This document shows positions 43,985-54,720 of a stretch of 64,000 nucleotides of DNA, piece by piece. Every line of letters begins with the position of its first letter. Within the stretch, counting starts at the first letter, position 1. Source of the stretch: Thiocapsa bogorovii (GTDB lineage Bacteria; Pseudomonadota; Gammaproteobacteria; Chromatiales; Chromatiaceae); contig NZ_CP089309.1 of the NCBI RefSeq assembly GCF_021228795.1, positions 1,984,001 through 2,048,000 on the forward strand, written 5' to 3'. The notes below the pieces were generated by a model. That model saw only the letters and a program-made list of their open reading frames with translations. It ran no database searches and was not told where the DNA came from. The translations under genes and the position numbers were made by a program.

Positions 43985-44542
43985 ATGCTTTATCCGAGAC
44001 TGGCTCATGTCCGCGAATTGCTTCAGTCCAACCGATTGATCCGCAAGCATCTCGAGCACAGAGACCGCGAGCTGGCCTTGCTGGGAATGGTGCTGAATCG
44101 GCTGCCGGATCCGTTGCGCGCGCATTGCCGCGACGCGACCCTTGCCGGGGAGGTCCTGACGCTTGTTCTGGATTCGCCGGCTTGGCTTACCCGCACACGC
44201 TTTTTGATCGAGGACCTGGCTCGATCGCTCCAGGGCGAGGGCGTCGCCAAGATCTCGACGCAGGTCCGCATCCCGGGGGAGGGCGATGCGGCAGCGGGGG
44301 ATCGAGCCGGCCCGCCAATCGAATCGCCGAAAGCGCCCAACGGCGGAAACCGACTGAGCGTTCGAGCAATCGCACATCTGCGCGGCGCGGCGGACGGGAT
44401 GACGGACCCGGCCTTGGCGGAGGTCTTTCGGCGTTTCGCAAACCACCATGCCGCGGCCGCCGAGGCGGCGGTCGGGGACGGACGGGGTGAATCGCAGCGG
44501 TTGCCCGGCGTCGAAGAGAAGCTCGCTCCAGAGGCGAACTAA
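43985..44542 (+). CDS. dciA: DciA-like protein (DUF721)
   Basis: 185 residues from ATG 43985 with GAGG 10 nt upstream. The N-terminal half ([62 protein letters not shown]) is a DUF721 domain, the fold of the helicase-loading factor DciA. The C-terminal half is low-complexity and Ala-rich. The position between secA/M23 and lpxC, opposite in strand, is the usual DUF721 location in Gammaproteobacteria. It overlaps the lpxC 3' end by 4 bp, convergently. Confidence 0.8.
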   Translation: MLYPRLAHVRELLQSNRLIRKHLEHRDRELALLGMVLNRLPDPLRAHCRDATLAGEVLTLVLDSPAWLTRTRFLIEDLARSLQGEGVAKISTQVRIPGEGDAAAGDRAGPPIESPKAPNGGNRLSVRAIAHLRGAADGMTDPALAEVFRRFANHHAAAAEAAVGDGRGESQRLPGVEEKLAPEAN

Positions 44543-45450
44543 GCCAGCGCCACCGGGTGCGCATAGCAGATGGGAGATTGCGCGGAGTCCTCGAACACCA
44601 CCTCTTCCCAGGCATCGACGTCGGCCACCAGCGCGCGCAACAGGTTGTTGTTGAGCGCATGACCGGACTTGTGTGCCTGGAAGGACCCGATCAGTGTATG
44701 ACCCAGGAGATAGAGGTCGCCGATCGCATCCAGGATCTTGTGTTTCACGAACTCGTCTTCGTAGCGCAAGCCTTCGTCGTTGAGCACACGGTATTCGTCC
44801 ACGACGACTGCGTTGTCCAGACTCCCGCCCAGGGCCAGATTCTGAGCGCGCAATGCCTCGATCTCGCGCAAAAAACCGAAGGTTCGCGCCCGGCTCACCT
44901 CCTTCACGAACGAGGAGGTCGAGAAATCCACGATCGCCCGGTTGGACCGCGCGTGGAATGCGGGATGGTCGAAATCGATCGAGAACTCGACCTTGAAGCC
45001 GTTGTATGGCGAAAAGCGAGCATACTTGTCGCCGTCGCGCACCTCGATCGGCCGCTTGATACGGATAAAACGCTTGGCGCGATTCTGTTCTTCCATCCCT
45101 GCCGACTGCACCAGGAACACGAACGGCCCGGCACTGCCGTCCATGATCGGCACCTCGGCCGCGCCGACATCGACATAGGCATTGTCGATCCCGAGTCCGG
45201 CAAAAGCCGACAGGATGTGCTCGACCGTCGAGACACGGACATCGCCTTTCACGAGGGTGGTGGACAGCCGGGTATCGCCCACGTTGAAAGGTGTCGCCTT
45301 GATCTCGACAGGCGCCTCCAAGTCGACCCGGCGGAAGATAATGCCCGTATCGGGCGCCGCCGGCCGCAAGGTCAGGGGGATCTTCTCGCCGGTATGCAGG
45401 CCAACACCGGTCGCCCGGATCACATTCTTCAAGGTACGCTGCTTGAGCAT
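44539..45450 (-). CDS. lpxC: UDP-3-O-acyl-N-acetylglucosamine deacetylase
   Basis: 303 residues from ATG 45450 ([21 protein letters not shown]), close to the 305 of E. coli; an upstream extension is spurious. LpxC commits UDP-GlcNAc to lipid A. Zinc ligands and active-site residues are in [20 protein letters not shown] and [10 protein letters not shown]. It ends the dcw cluster, with its own promoter in the 251-bp gap behind ftsZ. Confidence 0.98.
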   Translation of the reverse strand: MLKQRTLKNVIRATGVGLHTGEKIPLTLRPAAPDTGIIFRRVDLEAPVEIKATPFNVGDTRLSTTLVKGDVRVSTVEHILSAFAGLGIDNAYVDVGAAEVPIMDGSAGPFVFLVQSAGMEEQNRAKRFIRIKRPIEVRDGDKYARFSPYNGFKVEFSIDFDHPAFHARSNRAIVDFSTSSFVKEVSRARTFGFLREIEALRAQNLALGGSLDNAVVVDEYRVLNDEGLRYEDEFVKHKILDAIGDLYLLGHTLIGSFQAHKSGHALNNNLLRALVADVDAWEEVVFEDSAQSPICYAHPVALA

Positions 45451-45701
45451 CGGTCGAGGTCTCCCATCGCAAGCCGTGGCGGCTGTCGGCATCCGTTGCC
45501 GGCTGATCGACGATCGAGCGTGGTCCGGCAAATCCGTGCCGGGACCACGATCGTTCTCCATTCGTCATGTTGTTTTGCGGCTCGCATGCGAGCCACCTGC
45601 CGCTAAGCTTAGGGTTTTCCCCGACGTTTATCAAGATCACTAACGAACCATTTTGAAGGCGACTGTTTTGGAAGAACTATTTGATACAGGGAAACCCCTG
45701 A
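45451..45701. other. Region between ftsZ and lpxC
   Basis: It holds the lpxC promoter and a 16-bp perfect palindrome GGCTCGCATGCGAGCC (45579-45594) in the lpxC leader. A U-tract terminator for ftsZ is not evident, so readthrough into lpxC is possible. Confidence 0.5.
45606..45634 (-). promoter_or_regulatory. Probable lpxC promoter
   Basis: On the minus strand TTGATA (45634-45629), a 17-bp spacer and TAAGCT (45611-45606). Spacing is optimal and both boxes match at four or more positions. The palindrome at 45579-45594 would lie at the start of the transcript. Confidence 0.55.
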
Positions 45702-46868
45702 TCAATCCGCCTGCCGGCGCAGAAACGCCGGAATATCGAGATAGTCGAGATCGCTCTCCACGACCGCCTCGGCCACAGCCGCAGCACCGCCGCGACGATA
45801 GATCGCGGGGCGGCCGAGGTCGTTATAGTTGGGTGCACTCTCGTTGTTGCCGCCGCCGACCAGGTGCATTGCAGCCGCCTCTTGGGCACCTTGCCGCTTG
45901 AGCGTGACGCGACGCTCGCCCAAACCGGTCGCGACAACCGTGACACGCAGCTCGTCGTCCAGCGCCGGATCGATCACGGTACCGACCACGACGGTCGCAT
46001 CATCGTCGGCGAAATCACGCACGGTGTTGCCGACCTCGTCGAACTCGCCGATCGTCAGACTCAGTCCGGCGGTGATATTGACCAGGATGCCCTTCGCACC
46101 GGCAAGGTCGATGTCCTCCAGGAGCGGGCTGCGGATGGCGGCCTCTGCGGCCTCGCGGGCACGATGCTCGCCGCGAGCTGCACCGGTCCCCATCATGGCG
46201 ACACCCATCTCCGACATGACCGTTTTAACATCGGCGAAGTCGACGTTGATCAGGCCTGGACGAGTGATCAGCTCGGCGATGCCCTGAGTCGCATGCAACA
46301 GCACGTCGTTGGCGGCACTGAAGGCGCCGAGCAGGCTCATGTCCTTACCGAGTACCGCCAAGAGTTTTTCGTTGGGGATCGTGATCAAGGAATCGACGTG
46401 CTTGGCCAATTCCGCAATGCCTTCCTCTGCGATGCGGCGCCGTTTGGTCCCCTCGAACGGGAACGGTTTGGTCACGACGGCGACCGTCAGGATACCGAGC
46501 TCCTTGGCCACCTGTGCCACGACCGGCGCCGCACCCGTACCGGTACCGCCGCCCATGCCGGCGGTGATGAAGACCATGTCCGCCCCGTCGAGGGCCTCTT
46601 GGATGCGATCCCGATCCTCCATCGCGGAATTGCGACCGACCTCGGGATCCGCACCCGCGCCCAACCCCTTGGTGATGCCGGCACCGAGTTGAAGGATCGT
46701 CTTCACCTGCGAGCTCTTCAGCGCCTGCGCGTCGGTGTTGGCGCAGATGAAATCCACCCCTTCGATGGTCGCGGCGACCATGTGGTTGACCGCGTTCCCG
46801 CCGCCGCCACCGACCCCGACGACCTTGATGACAGCGTTCTGACTGTGGGTATCCATGAGCTCAAACAT
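45702..46868 (-). CDS. ftsZ: Cell division protein FtsZ
   Basis: 388 residues from ATG 46868 with GAGAGGAGA upstream. Tubulin signature [15 protein letters not shown]-terminal [16 protein letters not shown], synergy loop [15 protein letters not shown], and a C-terminal tail ending [15 protein letters not shown] for FtsA and ZipA binding. It polymerises into the Z ring. It is preceded by a 298-bp gap after ftsA that contains a strong palindrome, so independent promoters are likely. Confidence 0.98.
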   Translation of the reverse strand: MFELMDTHSQNAVIKVVGVGGGGGNAVNHMVAATIEGVDFICANTDAQALKSSQVKTILQLGAGITKGLGAGADPEVGRNSAMEDRDRIQEALDGADMVFITAGMGGGTGTGAAPVVAQVAKELGILTVAVVTKPFPFEGTKRRRIAEEGIAELAKHVDSLITIPNEKLLAVLGKDMSLLGAFSAANDVLLHATQGIAELITRPGLINVDFADVKTVMSEMGVAMMGTGAARGEHRAREAAEAAIRSPLLEDIDLAGAKGILVNITAGLSLTIGEFDEVGNTVRDFADDDATVVVGTVIDPALDDELRVTVVATGLGERRVTLKRQGAQEAAAMHLVGGGNNESAPNYNDLGRPAIYRRGGAAAVAEAVVESDLDYLDIPAFLRRQAD

Positions 46869-46954
46869 ACTGTTGTCTCCTCTCGAATTCATGTGTTGCA
46901 CGACCTATGAAACCCCGTACGTGCGCGCTTCGGCGAGCACGTCCCCCCGACACC

Positions 46955-46974
46955 GCCGCGACACCTGTCGCGGC
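46955..46974. other. Strong palindrome upstream of ftsZ
   Basis: A 20-bp hairpin with arms GCCGCGACA and TGTCGCGGC around a 2-nt centre, 87 bp upstream of the ftsZ start. It could be a partial terminator for ftsA, an mRNA processing site or an operator. No U-tract follows. The rest of the 298-bp gap is C/G-tract-rich without other clear signals. Confidence 0.45.
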
Positions 46975-47166
46975 ACCGGACCGCAGGCCGCGGCCCCCGA
47001 CCGATGGGGCTTGACGAAACACCCCACCCCAAATGCGCCTTCAAGTGACTGAACGCCCCCCCCGAACACATTCGACCGACTCAACCGCATCGGCTGCGAC
47101 ACGCGCAACGCTGAACAGGATCCGCGAAACACGCCCAAACGCGATGTGGCAGCCGACCCGATTCCA

Positions 47167-48402
47167 TCAAAAATTGCCCTGAAACCAGCTCCGCATCCGC
47201 GACCACGCACCTCGCAGCCCGGCGGAATCCCCGATCTCGGGCCGCCGCGAGAAACGGTGCTGCCGCGCGTACATCAACAGACCCACGCCGGTCGAATAGA
47301 TCGGATTGTTCACGACCTCGTCCATCCCGATCACGTACTGCGGGACCCCGAGCCGCACCGGCATATGGAAAACCTCCTCGGCCAGCTCGATCAGGCCGTC
47401 CATCTTCGAGCTGCCGCCGGTCAACACGACGCCGCCCGCGACCAGATCCTCGAAACCGCTGCGCCGCAGCTCGTTGTGCAGCAGGGTCAGGAGCTCCTCG
47501 TAGCGCGGCTCGACCACCTCGGCCAACGTCTGGCGCGAGAGTCTGCGCGGCGGTCGATCCCCGATGCTCGGAACCTCGATGGACTCGCTGTTGGCCGCCA
47601 GCTGTGCCAGGGCACAGGCATGCTTGACCTTGATCAGCTCGGCATGCTGCGTCGGCGTGCGCAGTGCGACCGCGATGTCGTTGGTGACCTGATCGCCGGC
47701 GATCGGGATCACCGCGGTGTGGCGAATCGCCCCGTCCGTGAAGACGGCGAGATCCGTCGTACCGCCGCCGATGTCGACGACACAGACTCCGAGCTCCTTC
47801 TCGTCGTCGCCGAGCACCGAGTAACTCGAGCTGAGCTGAGCGAGCACCAGATCGTCGACCTCGAGCCCGCAGCGCCGGATGCACTTGACGATGTTTTGGG
47901 CGGCACTCACCGCACCCGTGACCATATGCACACGGGCTTCGAGCCGCACGCCGCACATCCCGATCGGCTCGCGGATGCCCTCCTGATCGTCGATGATGAA
48001 TTCCTGCGGCAGGATGTGCAGGATCTTCTGATCAGCCGGGATCGCCACCGCCCGTGCCGCATCGATGACTCGGTCGACGTCGGCCTGGGTCACCTCGACC
48101 TCCTTGATCGCGGTGATGCCGTGCGAGTTGAGGCTGCGCACATGGCTGCCGGCAATCCCGGCATGGACCGAGTGGATCTCGCAGCCCGCCATCAGCTCGG
48201 CCTCCTCGACCGCACGCTGGATCGACTGGACGGTCGACTCGATGTCGACGACGACGCCCTTCTTCAGACCCCGCGAGGGGTGTGTGCCGATGCCGATGAT
48301 CTCGATCTGGTTGTCGTCCTTGAGCTCGCCCACCAAGGCGGCCACCTTCGAGGTGCCGATATCCAGGCCCACCAATAGATTCTTGTCGTTACGTCTCGAC
48401 AT
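47167..48402 (-). CDS. ftsA: Cell division protein FtsA
   Basis: 411 residues. Actin-like ATPase: LLVGLDIGTSKVAALVGEL, VVDIGGGTTDLAVF and VLTGGSSKMDGL are the phosphate and adenosine motifs. The C-terminus GLRGAWSRMRSWFQGNF is an amphipathic membrane-targeting helix. It tethers FtsZ to the membrane. It lies 6 bp after ftsQ. Confidence 0.98.
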   Translation of the reverse strand: MSRRNDKNLLVGLDIGTSKVAALVGELKDDNQIEIIGIGTHPSRGLKKGVVVDIESTVQSIQRAVEEAELMAGCEIHSVHAGIAGSHVRSLNSHGITAIKEVEVTQADVDRVIDAARAVAIPADQKILHILPQEFIIDDQEGIREPIGMCGVRLEARVHMVTGAVSAAQNIVKCIRRCGLEVDDLVLAQLSSSYSVLGDDEKELGVCVVDIGGGTTDLAVFTDGAIRHTAVIPIAGDQVTNDIAVALRTPTQHAELIKVKHACALAQLAANSESIEVPSIGDRPPRRLSRQTLAEVVEPRYEELLTLLHNELRRSGFEDLVAGGVVLTGGSSKMDGLIELAEEVFHMPVRLGVPQYVIGMDEVVNNPIYSTGVGLLMYARQHRFSRRPEIGDSAGLRGAWSRMRSWFQGNF

Positions 48403-48408
48403 CCGGTC

Positions 48409-49203
48409 TCATCCTCGTTTGCCGGATCGCCTCTGGCGATCCGTTGTCGCACGAGCCTGCGGCTCGGCGTTCGCTGCCCATTTCACGGCGAAACCATTGC
48501 TGTAGCGCAGGTCCACCACCAGCGGCTGACCGGCCGCCTCCAACTGTGTCGCGCTGGCGATATAGCGCGCAAGTCGCTGATCGATGTCCTCCGTGCCGAG
48601 ATACAACTCGACACCCATGACCAGCTCGACGCGCCACGCCCCCCGCGGGTCGACGGAGAGCGACTGAATGAGATGGCCGATCAACATCAGATCGTCGCGC
48701 CACTGCACATAGCGCTTCACCACCTCCGGCGCACGTCGATCCTCGCCTTCGAGCAGCGGGAGACCCGCCGGGACCGTACCCGTGCCGGGCCGAAAAACGA
48801 TGCCCTCGGCCGTCACCAAACCGTCGCGATTCCAGCGCGCGATCGGGCGGTGCTCCTCGACCTCGACCTGCAGCCGATCCGGCCAAACGCGTCGCACGGT
48901 AGCGTGACCGACCCAGGCCAAGTCCTCGGCGGCCTGCTTCAGATCCTTCAAATCGGCCGTTAGGATGCCGCCGCGCAGCCGCTCGCTGATGGTCTCCTGC
49001 AACAAGCGCGATGAGTGGTGATGCAGCTCGCCCTCCACGGCGATGATGCGCACAGGCAACAACTGCGGCTCCCAAAGGCCCAGCAGCCAAATGCCGCTCG
49101 CCATGACCGAGATCAGAAGGAACCCGACGAGAGCGAGCCAACGCCCGGAGCGACGTGGACGCACTTCCTCGACCGTCGGAGTGATGTGAGCCGGGTCAAC
49201 CAC
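48409..49203 (-). CDS. ftsQ: Cell division protein FtsQ
   Basis: 264 residues. Short cytoplasmic N-terminus, one TM ([22 protein letters not shown]), POTRA domain ([24 protein letters not shown]) and beta domain ([32 protein letters not shown]). It is the bitopic scaffold that recruits FtsB/FtsL. It overlaps the ddl end by 8 bp. Confidence 0.96.
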   Translation of the reverse strand: MVDPAHITPTVEEVRPRRSGRWLALVGFLLISVMASGIWLLGLWEPQLLPVRIIAVEGELHHHSSRLLQETISERLRGGILTADLKDLKQAAEDLAWVGHATVRRVWPDRLQVEVEEHRPIARWNRDGLVTAEGIVFRPGTGTVPAGLPLLEGEDRRAPEVVKRYVQWRDDLMLIGHLIQSLSVDPRGAWRVELVMGVELYLGTEDIDQRLARYIASATQLEAAGQPLVVDLRYSNGFAVKWAANAEPQARATTDRQRRSGKRG

Positions 49204-50131
49204 GGTCGAGACTCGTCTCCAGGATTCGCAACACCAAGGTATCGAAGTCCAGCCCCGCCACCCGAGCAGCCATCGGGACCAGGCTGTGGTCGGTCATGCC
49301 CGGGACCGTGTTGATCTCCAGCAGGAACGGCTCTCCGCTCCCGTCGACCATCAGGTCGACCCGTCCCCAGCCGCTCGCCCCGGTGGCCTCGAAGGCGTCG
49401 AGCGCGAGTCGCTGCAGCCGCGACTCCTCCACTTCGGGCAAACCGCAGGGGCAGTGATAACGCGTGCTGTCCGCCCGATACTTGGCTTCGAAGTCGTAAA
49501 AGGCGTGCGGCGTTTCGAGTCGGATCATGGGGAGCGCATCCCCCCCGAGCACGGCGCAGGTGTACTCGGCGCCATGAATCCATCGTTCGGCGAGGACCAG
49601 GGCATCGTAACCGCGGGCCGCGCGCCAAGCATCGGCCAGCGAGGCCATGTCCTCGACACGCGCCATGCCGATGCTCGATCCCTCGTGGACCGGCTTGACC
49701 ATGAGCGGGAAGCCAAGCGCCTCTGCGGCTGCCAGATCGGCGTCCGTGCGCAGCAACACCGAGGCGGCTGTGGGCAAACCGCACCCGGTCCATGCCAGCT
49801 TGCAGCGATACTTGTCCATGCCGAGCGCCGAGCCCAGCACACCGGAACCCGTGTAGGGCATCCCGATGGTCTCCAGGGCACCCTGGATCTGGCCGTCTTC
49901 GCCACCGCGCCCGTGCAGGATGACGAAGGCGCGATCGAAGCCGCCGGTGCGTAGGTCTTCGAGCACACGCTCGTCCGGATCCAGCGGATGGGCATCGATA
50001 CCCTGACGCAGCAGGGCCGCCAGCACGGCACTTCCGCTCTTGAGCGAGATCTCGCGTTCCGCCGCACGCCCGCCGAGGAGTACTGCGACCTTGCCGAACC
50101 GAGCGCGCGCCTGGATCTTCTCTGGTGTCAT
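49196..50131 (-). CDS. ddl: D-alanine--D-alanine ligase
   Basis: 311 residues of the DdlB type. ATP-grasp with [45 protein letters not shown] and [17 protein letters not shown]. It makes the D-Ala-D-Ala dipeptide for MurF. The ATG overlaps the murB stop (ATGA). Confidence 0.97.
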   Translation of the reverse strand: MTPEKIQARARFGKVAVLLGGRAAEREISLKSGSAVLAALLRQGIDAHPLDPDERVLEDLRTGGFDRAFVILHGRGGEDGQIQGALETIGMPYTGSGVLGSALGMDKYRCKLAWTGCGLPTAASVLLRTDADLAAAEALGFPLMVKPVHEGSSIGMARVEDMASLADAWRAARGYDALVLAERWIHGAEYTCAVLGGDALPMIRLETPHAFYDFEAKYRADSTRYHCPCGLPEVEESRLQRLALDAFEATGASGWGRVDLMVDGSGEPFLLEINTVPGMTDHSLVPMAARVAGLDFDTLVLRILETSLDRG

Positions 50132-51003
50132 GAATGCTCTCCGGCGATGTGTTTGACCTCGGGCACCAGTCTGACGCCGGTGGCGTCCTCGACCCGGCGC
50201 TGCACCAGGTCGATCAGCTCGCGGATGTCCGCGGCACTGGCCTCGCCCGTGTTGATGATGAAGTTCGCGTGCTTCTCGGACACCTGAGCGCCGCCGATCC
50301 GATAACCCTTAAGCCCTTCCGCCTCGATCAGGCGCGCCGCATGATCGCCGGGCGGATTGCGGAACACCGATCCGCAGCTCGGCAGCCCCACGGGCTGTGT
50401 CTGCGCACGCCGGTCGAGCAGCTCGCGGATCCGCGCCATCCCGGCCTTGCCGTTGCCGGGGGCAAGCTCGAGCGCGACATCCAGGAACCACTCGCCGGGC
50501 GGCCCGATGACCTCGCGGTAGCCGATCGAGAAATCGCCGGGCACGCGCTCGCGAACCCGACCGACGCGATCGATGGTCCGCACCGAGACGACATGCTCCC
50601 AGGTCTCGCCACCCCAAGCGCCGGCATTCATGGCCAAAGCGCCCCCCATGGTGCCGGGGATGCCGGCGAGGAACTCGCACCCGACCAAATCGTGCCGCGA
50701 CGCGAACCGAGCCACCTTGGCGCAGGAGACACCGGACTCGGCCTTAATCCCGGTTTCACCGCATCGTTCCAAACGTGTCAGACAGGCCTGCGTCTGGATC
50801 ACGGTGCCGGGAAAACCGGCGTCGTCCACCAGCAGATTGCTCCCGAGTCCAAGCCACAAGAGCGGCTCCTGCGGGTCGAGCCGGGCCAGGAAGGCCGCGA
50901 GATCCTCCGCATCCGTGGGCCGATAGAAGCGGCGCGCGGGCCCGCCGACCCGCCAACTGGTATGGCGGGAGAGTGGCTCGCGCTCGCGCAGCTCGCCCAT
51001 CAT
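50128..51003 (-). CDS. murB: UDP-N-acetylenolpyruvoylglucosamine reductase
   Basis: 291 residues, the short (type II) form. FAD-binding [35 protein letters not shown], and the catalytic serine in [20 protein letters not shown]. It reduces enolpyruvyl-UDP-GlcNAc to UDP-MurNAc with NADPH. Coupled by ATGA to murC and ddl. Confidence 0.97.
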   Translation of the reverse strand: MMGELREREPLSRHTSWRVGGPARRFYRPTDAEDLAAFLARLDPQEPLLWLGLGSNLLVDDAGFPGTVIQTQACLTRLERCGETGIKAESGVSCAKVARFASRHDLVGCEFLAGIPGTMGGALAMNAGAWGGETWEHVVSVRTIDRVGRVRERVPGDFSIGYREVIGPPGEWFLDVALELAPGNGKAGMARIRELLDRRAQTQPVGLPSCGSVFRNPPGDHAARLIEAEGLKGYRIGGAQVSEKHANFIINTGEASAADIRELIDLVQRRVEDATGVRLVPEVKHIAGEHS

Positions 51004-52430
51004 GCCCCCGACCGGACCATCAGGCTCGGCAGACGCGCCGCCAGACCGCCAATGTCGCCGGCACCCATCATCAGCACCATGTCGCCGTCGGCCACCAAGT
51101 TGTCCAAAAGACCCGGCACCTCGTCGATCCCCTGTGCAAAGATCGGATCCAACTCACCGCGGGTGCGGATCGCACGGCTCAAGGCACGCCCGTCGGCCCC
51201 CGGTATCGGCGCCTCGCCAGCCGGGTAGACCTCGCACAAGACGAGCGCATCGGCGCTGGACAGGACGGCCACGAAGTCCTCGAACTGCTCCTGGGTCCGC
51301 GTATACCGATGGGGTTGGAAGACCAAGACCAGTCGGCGTCCGGGCCATCCGGCGCGGGCCGCCGCCAGGGTGGCCGCGACCTCGCGCGGGTGGTGCCCGT
51401 AGTCGTCGACCAAGAGCAGTCGGCGACCGGATGTGTCGGTCAGCGCGCTGATCATGAAGCGACGTCCAACCCCTTCGAAGCGGGAGAGTGCGCGCGCGAT
51501 CGCCTCATCCTCGACACCCAGCTCGAGCGCAACGCTGATGGCGGCCAGCGCATTCAGCACGTTATGCCGACCGGGCAGGTTCAGATCGATCTCCAAAGGC
51601 GACTCGAGATCCCGGGCCTCGACGCGAAAACGGGTGCGCATGCCGTCCTGCCGGATCTCGACCGCGCGCACGTCGGCCTCGGCGCGCGTGCCGTAGGTGC
51701 GCACGGGACGCGGCACCGTCTCGATCAGGGCTCGGATCTCGTCGTCGTCGATACAGAGCACCGCGAGCCCGTAGAAGGGCAGGTGGTGCAGAAACTCCAT
51801 GAAGGTGCTGCGCAGCCGATTAAAGTCGTTGCCGTAGGTGCGCATGTGATCGGCATCGATATTGGTGACGATCGAGATCATGGGTTGCAGATACAGGAAG
51901 GAGGCATCGCTCTCGTCGGCCTCGGCGACGAGATATTTGGTGGTCCCCAGCTTGGCATTGGCGCCCGCGCTGTTGAGCCGACCGCCGATCACGAAGGTCG
52001 GGTCGAGTCCGCCCTCGGCGAGGATGCTCGCGACCAGGCTGGTGGTCGTCGTCTTGCCATGCGTTCCTGCCACGGCGACGCCGTAGTAGAAGCGCATCAA
52101 CTCGGCGAGCATCTCGGCACGACGCACGATCGGGATACGCCCGGCGCGCGCGCCCTGAATCTCGGGATTGGTCTCGTCGATCGCGCTCGACACCACGACC
52201 GCGTCGGCATCCGCAACCTGCTCGGCCCGGTGCCCTATAAAGATCTCGACACCCAGCCCCTCGAGGCGGCGCGTCGCATCGCTCGCGCGCAGATCCGACC
52301 CCGCGACCTCGTAGCCCAGATTGGCCATCAGCTCGGCGATGCCGCTCATTCCGGAACCACCGATCCCGACGAAGTGGAGTCGACGAACCCGACCCATCCG
52401 AGCGGCGGTGTGTTGAAGGTGTGCGTTCAT
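51000..52430 (-). CDS. murC: UDP-N-acetylmuramate--L-alanine ligase
   Basis: 476 residues from ATG 52430, overlapping the murG stop as ATGA. N-terminal [25 protein letters not shown] loop [35 protein letters not shown], and [13 protein letters not shown] in the C-terminal domain. It adds L-alanine to UDP-MurNAc. All Mur-ligase catalytic motifs are intact, in contrast to the murE-slot protein. Confidence 0.98.
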   Translation of the reverse strand: MNAHLQHTAARMGRVRRLHFVGIGGSGMSGIAELMANLGYEVAGSDLRASDATRRLEGLGVEIFIGHRAEQVADADAVVVSSAIDETNPEIQGARAGRIPIVRRAEMLAELMRFYYGVAVAGTHGKTTTTSLVASILAEGGLDPTFVIGGRLNSAGANAKLGTTKYLVAEADESDASFLYLQPMISIVTNIDADHMRTYGNDFNRLRSTFMEFLHHLPFYGLAVLCIDDDEIRALIETVPRPVRTYGTRAEADVRAVEIRQDGMRTRFRVEARDLESPLEIDLNLPGRHNVLNALAAISVALELGVEDEAIARALSRFEGVGRRFMISALTDTSGRRLLLVDDYGHHPREVAATLAAARAGWPGRRLVLVFQPHRYTRTQEQFEDFVAVLSSADALVLCEVYPAGEAPIPGADGRALSRAIRTRGELDPIFAQGIDEVPGLLDNLVADGDMVLMMGAGDIGGLAARLPSLMVRSGA

Positions 52431-53521
52431 CGCTCGGCGACCTCCAAGCAAGCCGCCGCGATCCGTCCTGCGGCATCCGGCTGTGCCCGCTCGCGGGCTG
52501 CATCGGCCATGGCCGACAGGGTCTCGCGGTCTCCCAGCAAGTCATTGAGCAGATTAGTCAAACCGGCGACGGTGAGGTCGCGCTGAACGACGAGTCGCGC
52601 CGCCCCGACGTCGGCCAGATAGCGAGCATTGCCGACCTGATGGTCGTCGACCGCGAAAGGATATGGCACCAACACCGAGGCGACGCCGGCCGCGGCCAGC
52701 TCCGAGACCGTGAGCGCGCCGGCCCGGCAGACGACCAGGTCGGCCCAACCATACGCCTCGGCCATGTCGGTGATGAAGGGTGCCACCTCGGCCTCGATCC
52801 CGACCGACCGATAGGCCTTCCGCGCCGTCTCGAGGGTGCTCTCGCCGGCCTGATGGCGCACGCGCGGACGCCGCTCCGCCGGCAGCTCTGCCAGGGCAGC
52901 CGGGACCATCTCGTTGAGGATTCGAGCCCCGAGCGAGCCGCCCAGGACGAGCAGACGAAGGGGCTCCGCAGTGCCTGCCGCGCGGCGGCGCGCCAGACGC
53001 TCGCGCGGCGACGGCAGATCGAGGATCGCGCGACGCACCGGGTTTCCGCAGGCATGGGCATCACGCGCACCGGGGAAGCTTCCGGGAAAGGCCTCGAACA
53101 CCCGCGTGGCAATCCGTGCCAACCACTGATTGGTCATGCCGGGCACAAAGTTCTGCTCGTGGATCACCAGCGGCAGACCCAACACTCGCGCGGCCAGACC
53201 GCCGGGACCGGACGCGAATCCACCCATCCCCAAGACCACCGAAGGACGGCGCCGACGCAGAATCCGTGCGGCCTGCCAGAGTGCAACCGCGATCTTGAAG
53301 GGGGCGCCGAGGATCTGAGCGATCCCCTTGCCGCGCAGACCTTCGATGCGGATCCACTCCATCTCCACTCCGTGCTCGGGCACCAGACGCGACTCCATCC
53401 CGCGGCGCGTGCCGATCCAGAAGACACCCACGCCCTGCTCGCGAAGACGCTCGGCAACGGCCAGCGCGGGAAAGACATGCCCACCGGTGCCCCCGGCCAT
53501 GACGGCTACGCTCGTACCCAT
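52427..53521 (-). CDS. murG: Lipid II-forming GlcNAc transferase MurG
   Basis: 364 residues from ATG 53521 ([24 protein letters not shown]), overlapping ftsW by 16 bp; the longer frame upstream is spurious. The glycine-rich loops GGTGGH and [12 protein letters not shown] and the UDP-GlcNAc site [12 protein letters not shown]-like [15 protein letters not shown] are present. A peripheral membrane glycosyltransferase making lipid II from lipid I. Confidence 0.98.
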   Translation of the reverse strand: MGTSVAVMAGGTGGHVFPALAVAERLREQGVGVFWIGTRRGMESRLVPEHGVEMEWIRIEGLRGKGIAQILGAPFKIAVALWQAARILRRRRPSVVLGMGGFASGPGGLAARVLGLPLVIHEQNFVPGMTNQWLARIATRVFEAFPGSFPGARDAHACGNPVRRAILDLPSPRERLARRRAAGTAEPLRLLVLGGSLGARILNEMVPAALAELPAERRPRVRHQAGESTLETARKAYRSVGIEAEVAPFITDMAEAYGWADLVVCRAGALTVSELAAAGVASVLVPYPFAVDDHQVGNARYLADVGAARLVVQRDLTVAGLTNLLNDLLGDRETLSAMADAARERAQPDAAGRIAAACLEVAER

Positions 53522-54720
53522 GGCAGCCCCCGTGCAGGTCCCTTCTCTGCTTCGATGCGACGCACCGTCGCGTCGATCCGCAGCAGGATCGCAATCGCGA
53601 TACAGGCGGCGATCAAGCTGTTGCTCCCGTAGCTCATGAAGGGCAGCGTCAAGCCCTTGGTCGGCAACATCCCCACATTCACGCCGATATTCACGAAGGC
53701 CTGCAGACCGAGACCGAGGCCGATCCCCTGGGCGACATAAGCGGAGAAACGTTCGCCGACGGCCTCTGCCCGCGCCCCGATCGAGAAGGCCCGCCACGTC
53801 AGGAAGGCGAAGGCCGCGATCAGCACAAGCATCCCGACCAGACCGAGCTCCTCGCCCACGACCGATGCGATGAAGTCCGTATGGGCCTCGGGCAGAAAGA
53901 ACTGCTTCTGGATCCCGTTACCCAGCCCCACACCGAGCCATTCACCACGACCGAAGGCGATCAAGGCCTGGCTCAGCTGATAACCCGTGTTGAAGGGGTC
54001 TTGAAAGGGATCGATAAACGAGGTCACGCGCTGCAATCGATAGGGTGAGACGACGACCAGCACCAAAAGCCCGGCAGCGACGACCAGGAACAGCACCACG
54101 AAAGGCATGAGGCTGACCCCGCCCAAAAAGAGCAGGCCCATGACGGTCGCCAGCATGACCGCCGTCGTCCCGAAGTCCGGCTGCTGCAGGATCAGTGCAC
54201 CGGCAATTCCGATCAAAATCATGGGCCGGATGAATCCCGAGATCCGGTTGACGACGTCATCGGCATGGCGGACCAGGTATCCCGACACGTAGACGATCGC
54301 AAACAGCTTCACCAGCTCGGAGGGCTGAACATTCAGCGGACCGAGCGGGATCCAGCGCGTCGCGCCGTTGACCTCGCGACCTACTCCGGGCACCAACACC
54401 AAGACGAGCGAGAGGACACCGAGCAGGAAAAGCCAAACCCCGCCGCGCTCCCACCACTCGACCCGCACACTGTAGGCCAGGACGGCGAGGGTAAGGGCCA
54501 GTCCCAGCGCCAAGCCGTGGCGCGTGACGTAAAAAAAGGGATCGTCGCAGCATTTGACCGCGATCGACATCGATGCCGATGCCACCATCACAAAGCCGAA
54601 CGCCACCAACCCCAGCGCGCAGAAGAGCAAGGGGTAGTCCACCCCGGCCACCGGGCGCCCACGCCTGCGGAGCGCGCTGCGCGCTGGATTGCCACGAACC
54701 TGGCGGGCGGCGACCGTCAT
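53506..54720 (-). CDS. ftsW: Peptidoglycan glycosyltransferase FtsW
   Basis: 404 residues with about ten TM segments. SEDS-family motifs: GVGREVNGATRWIPLGPLNVQPSE shortened as NGATRWIPLG, LQQPDFGTTAV, PLPEAHTDF-like LPEAHTDFIASVVGEELG and the C-terminal LPTKGLTLPFMSYGSNS. It polymerises septal glycan with FtsI. The ATG overlaps the murD stop as ATGA. Confidence 0.97.
   Translation of the reverse strand: MTVAARQVRGNPARSALRRRGRPVAGVDYPLLFCALGLVAFGFVMVASASMSIAVKCCDDPFFYVTRHGLALGLALTLAVLAYSVRVEWWERGGVWLFLLGVLSLVLVLVPGVGREVNGATRWIPLGPLNVQPSELVKLFAIVYVSGYLVRHADDVVNRISGFIRPMILIGIAGALILQQPDFGTTAVMLATVMGLLFLGGVSLMPFVVLFLVVAAGLLVLVVVSPYRLQRVTSFIDPFQDPFNTGYQLSQALIAFGRGEWLGVGLGNGIQKQFFLPEAHTDFIASVVGEELGLVGMLVLIAAFAFLTWRAFSIGARAEAVGERFSAYVAQGIGLGLGLQAFVNIGVNVGMLPTKGLTLPFMSYGSNSLIAACIAIAILLRIDATVRRIEAEKGPARGLPWVRA

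Noticed and set aside
50775-52586. 603-residue frame antisense to murC and murB
   Set aside because: Shadow of well-identified genes with skewed Asp/Gly/His composition.
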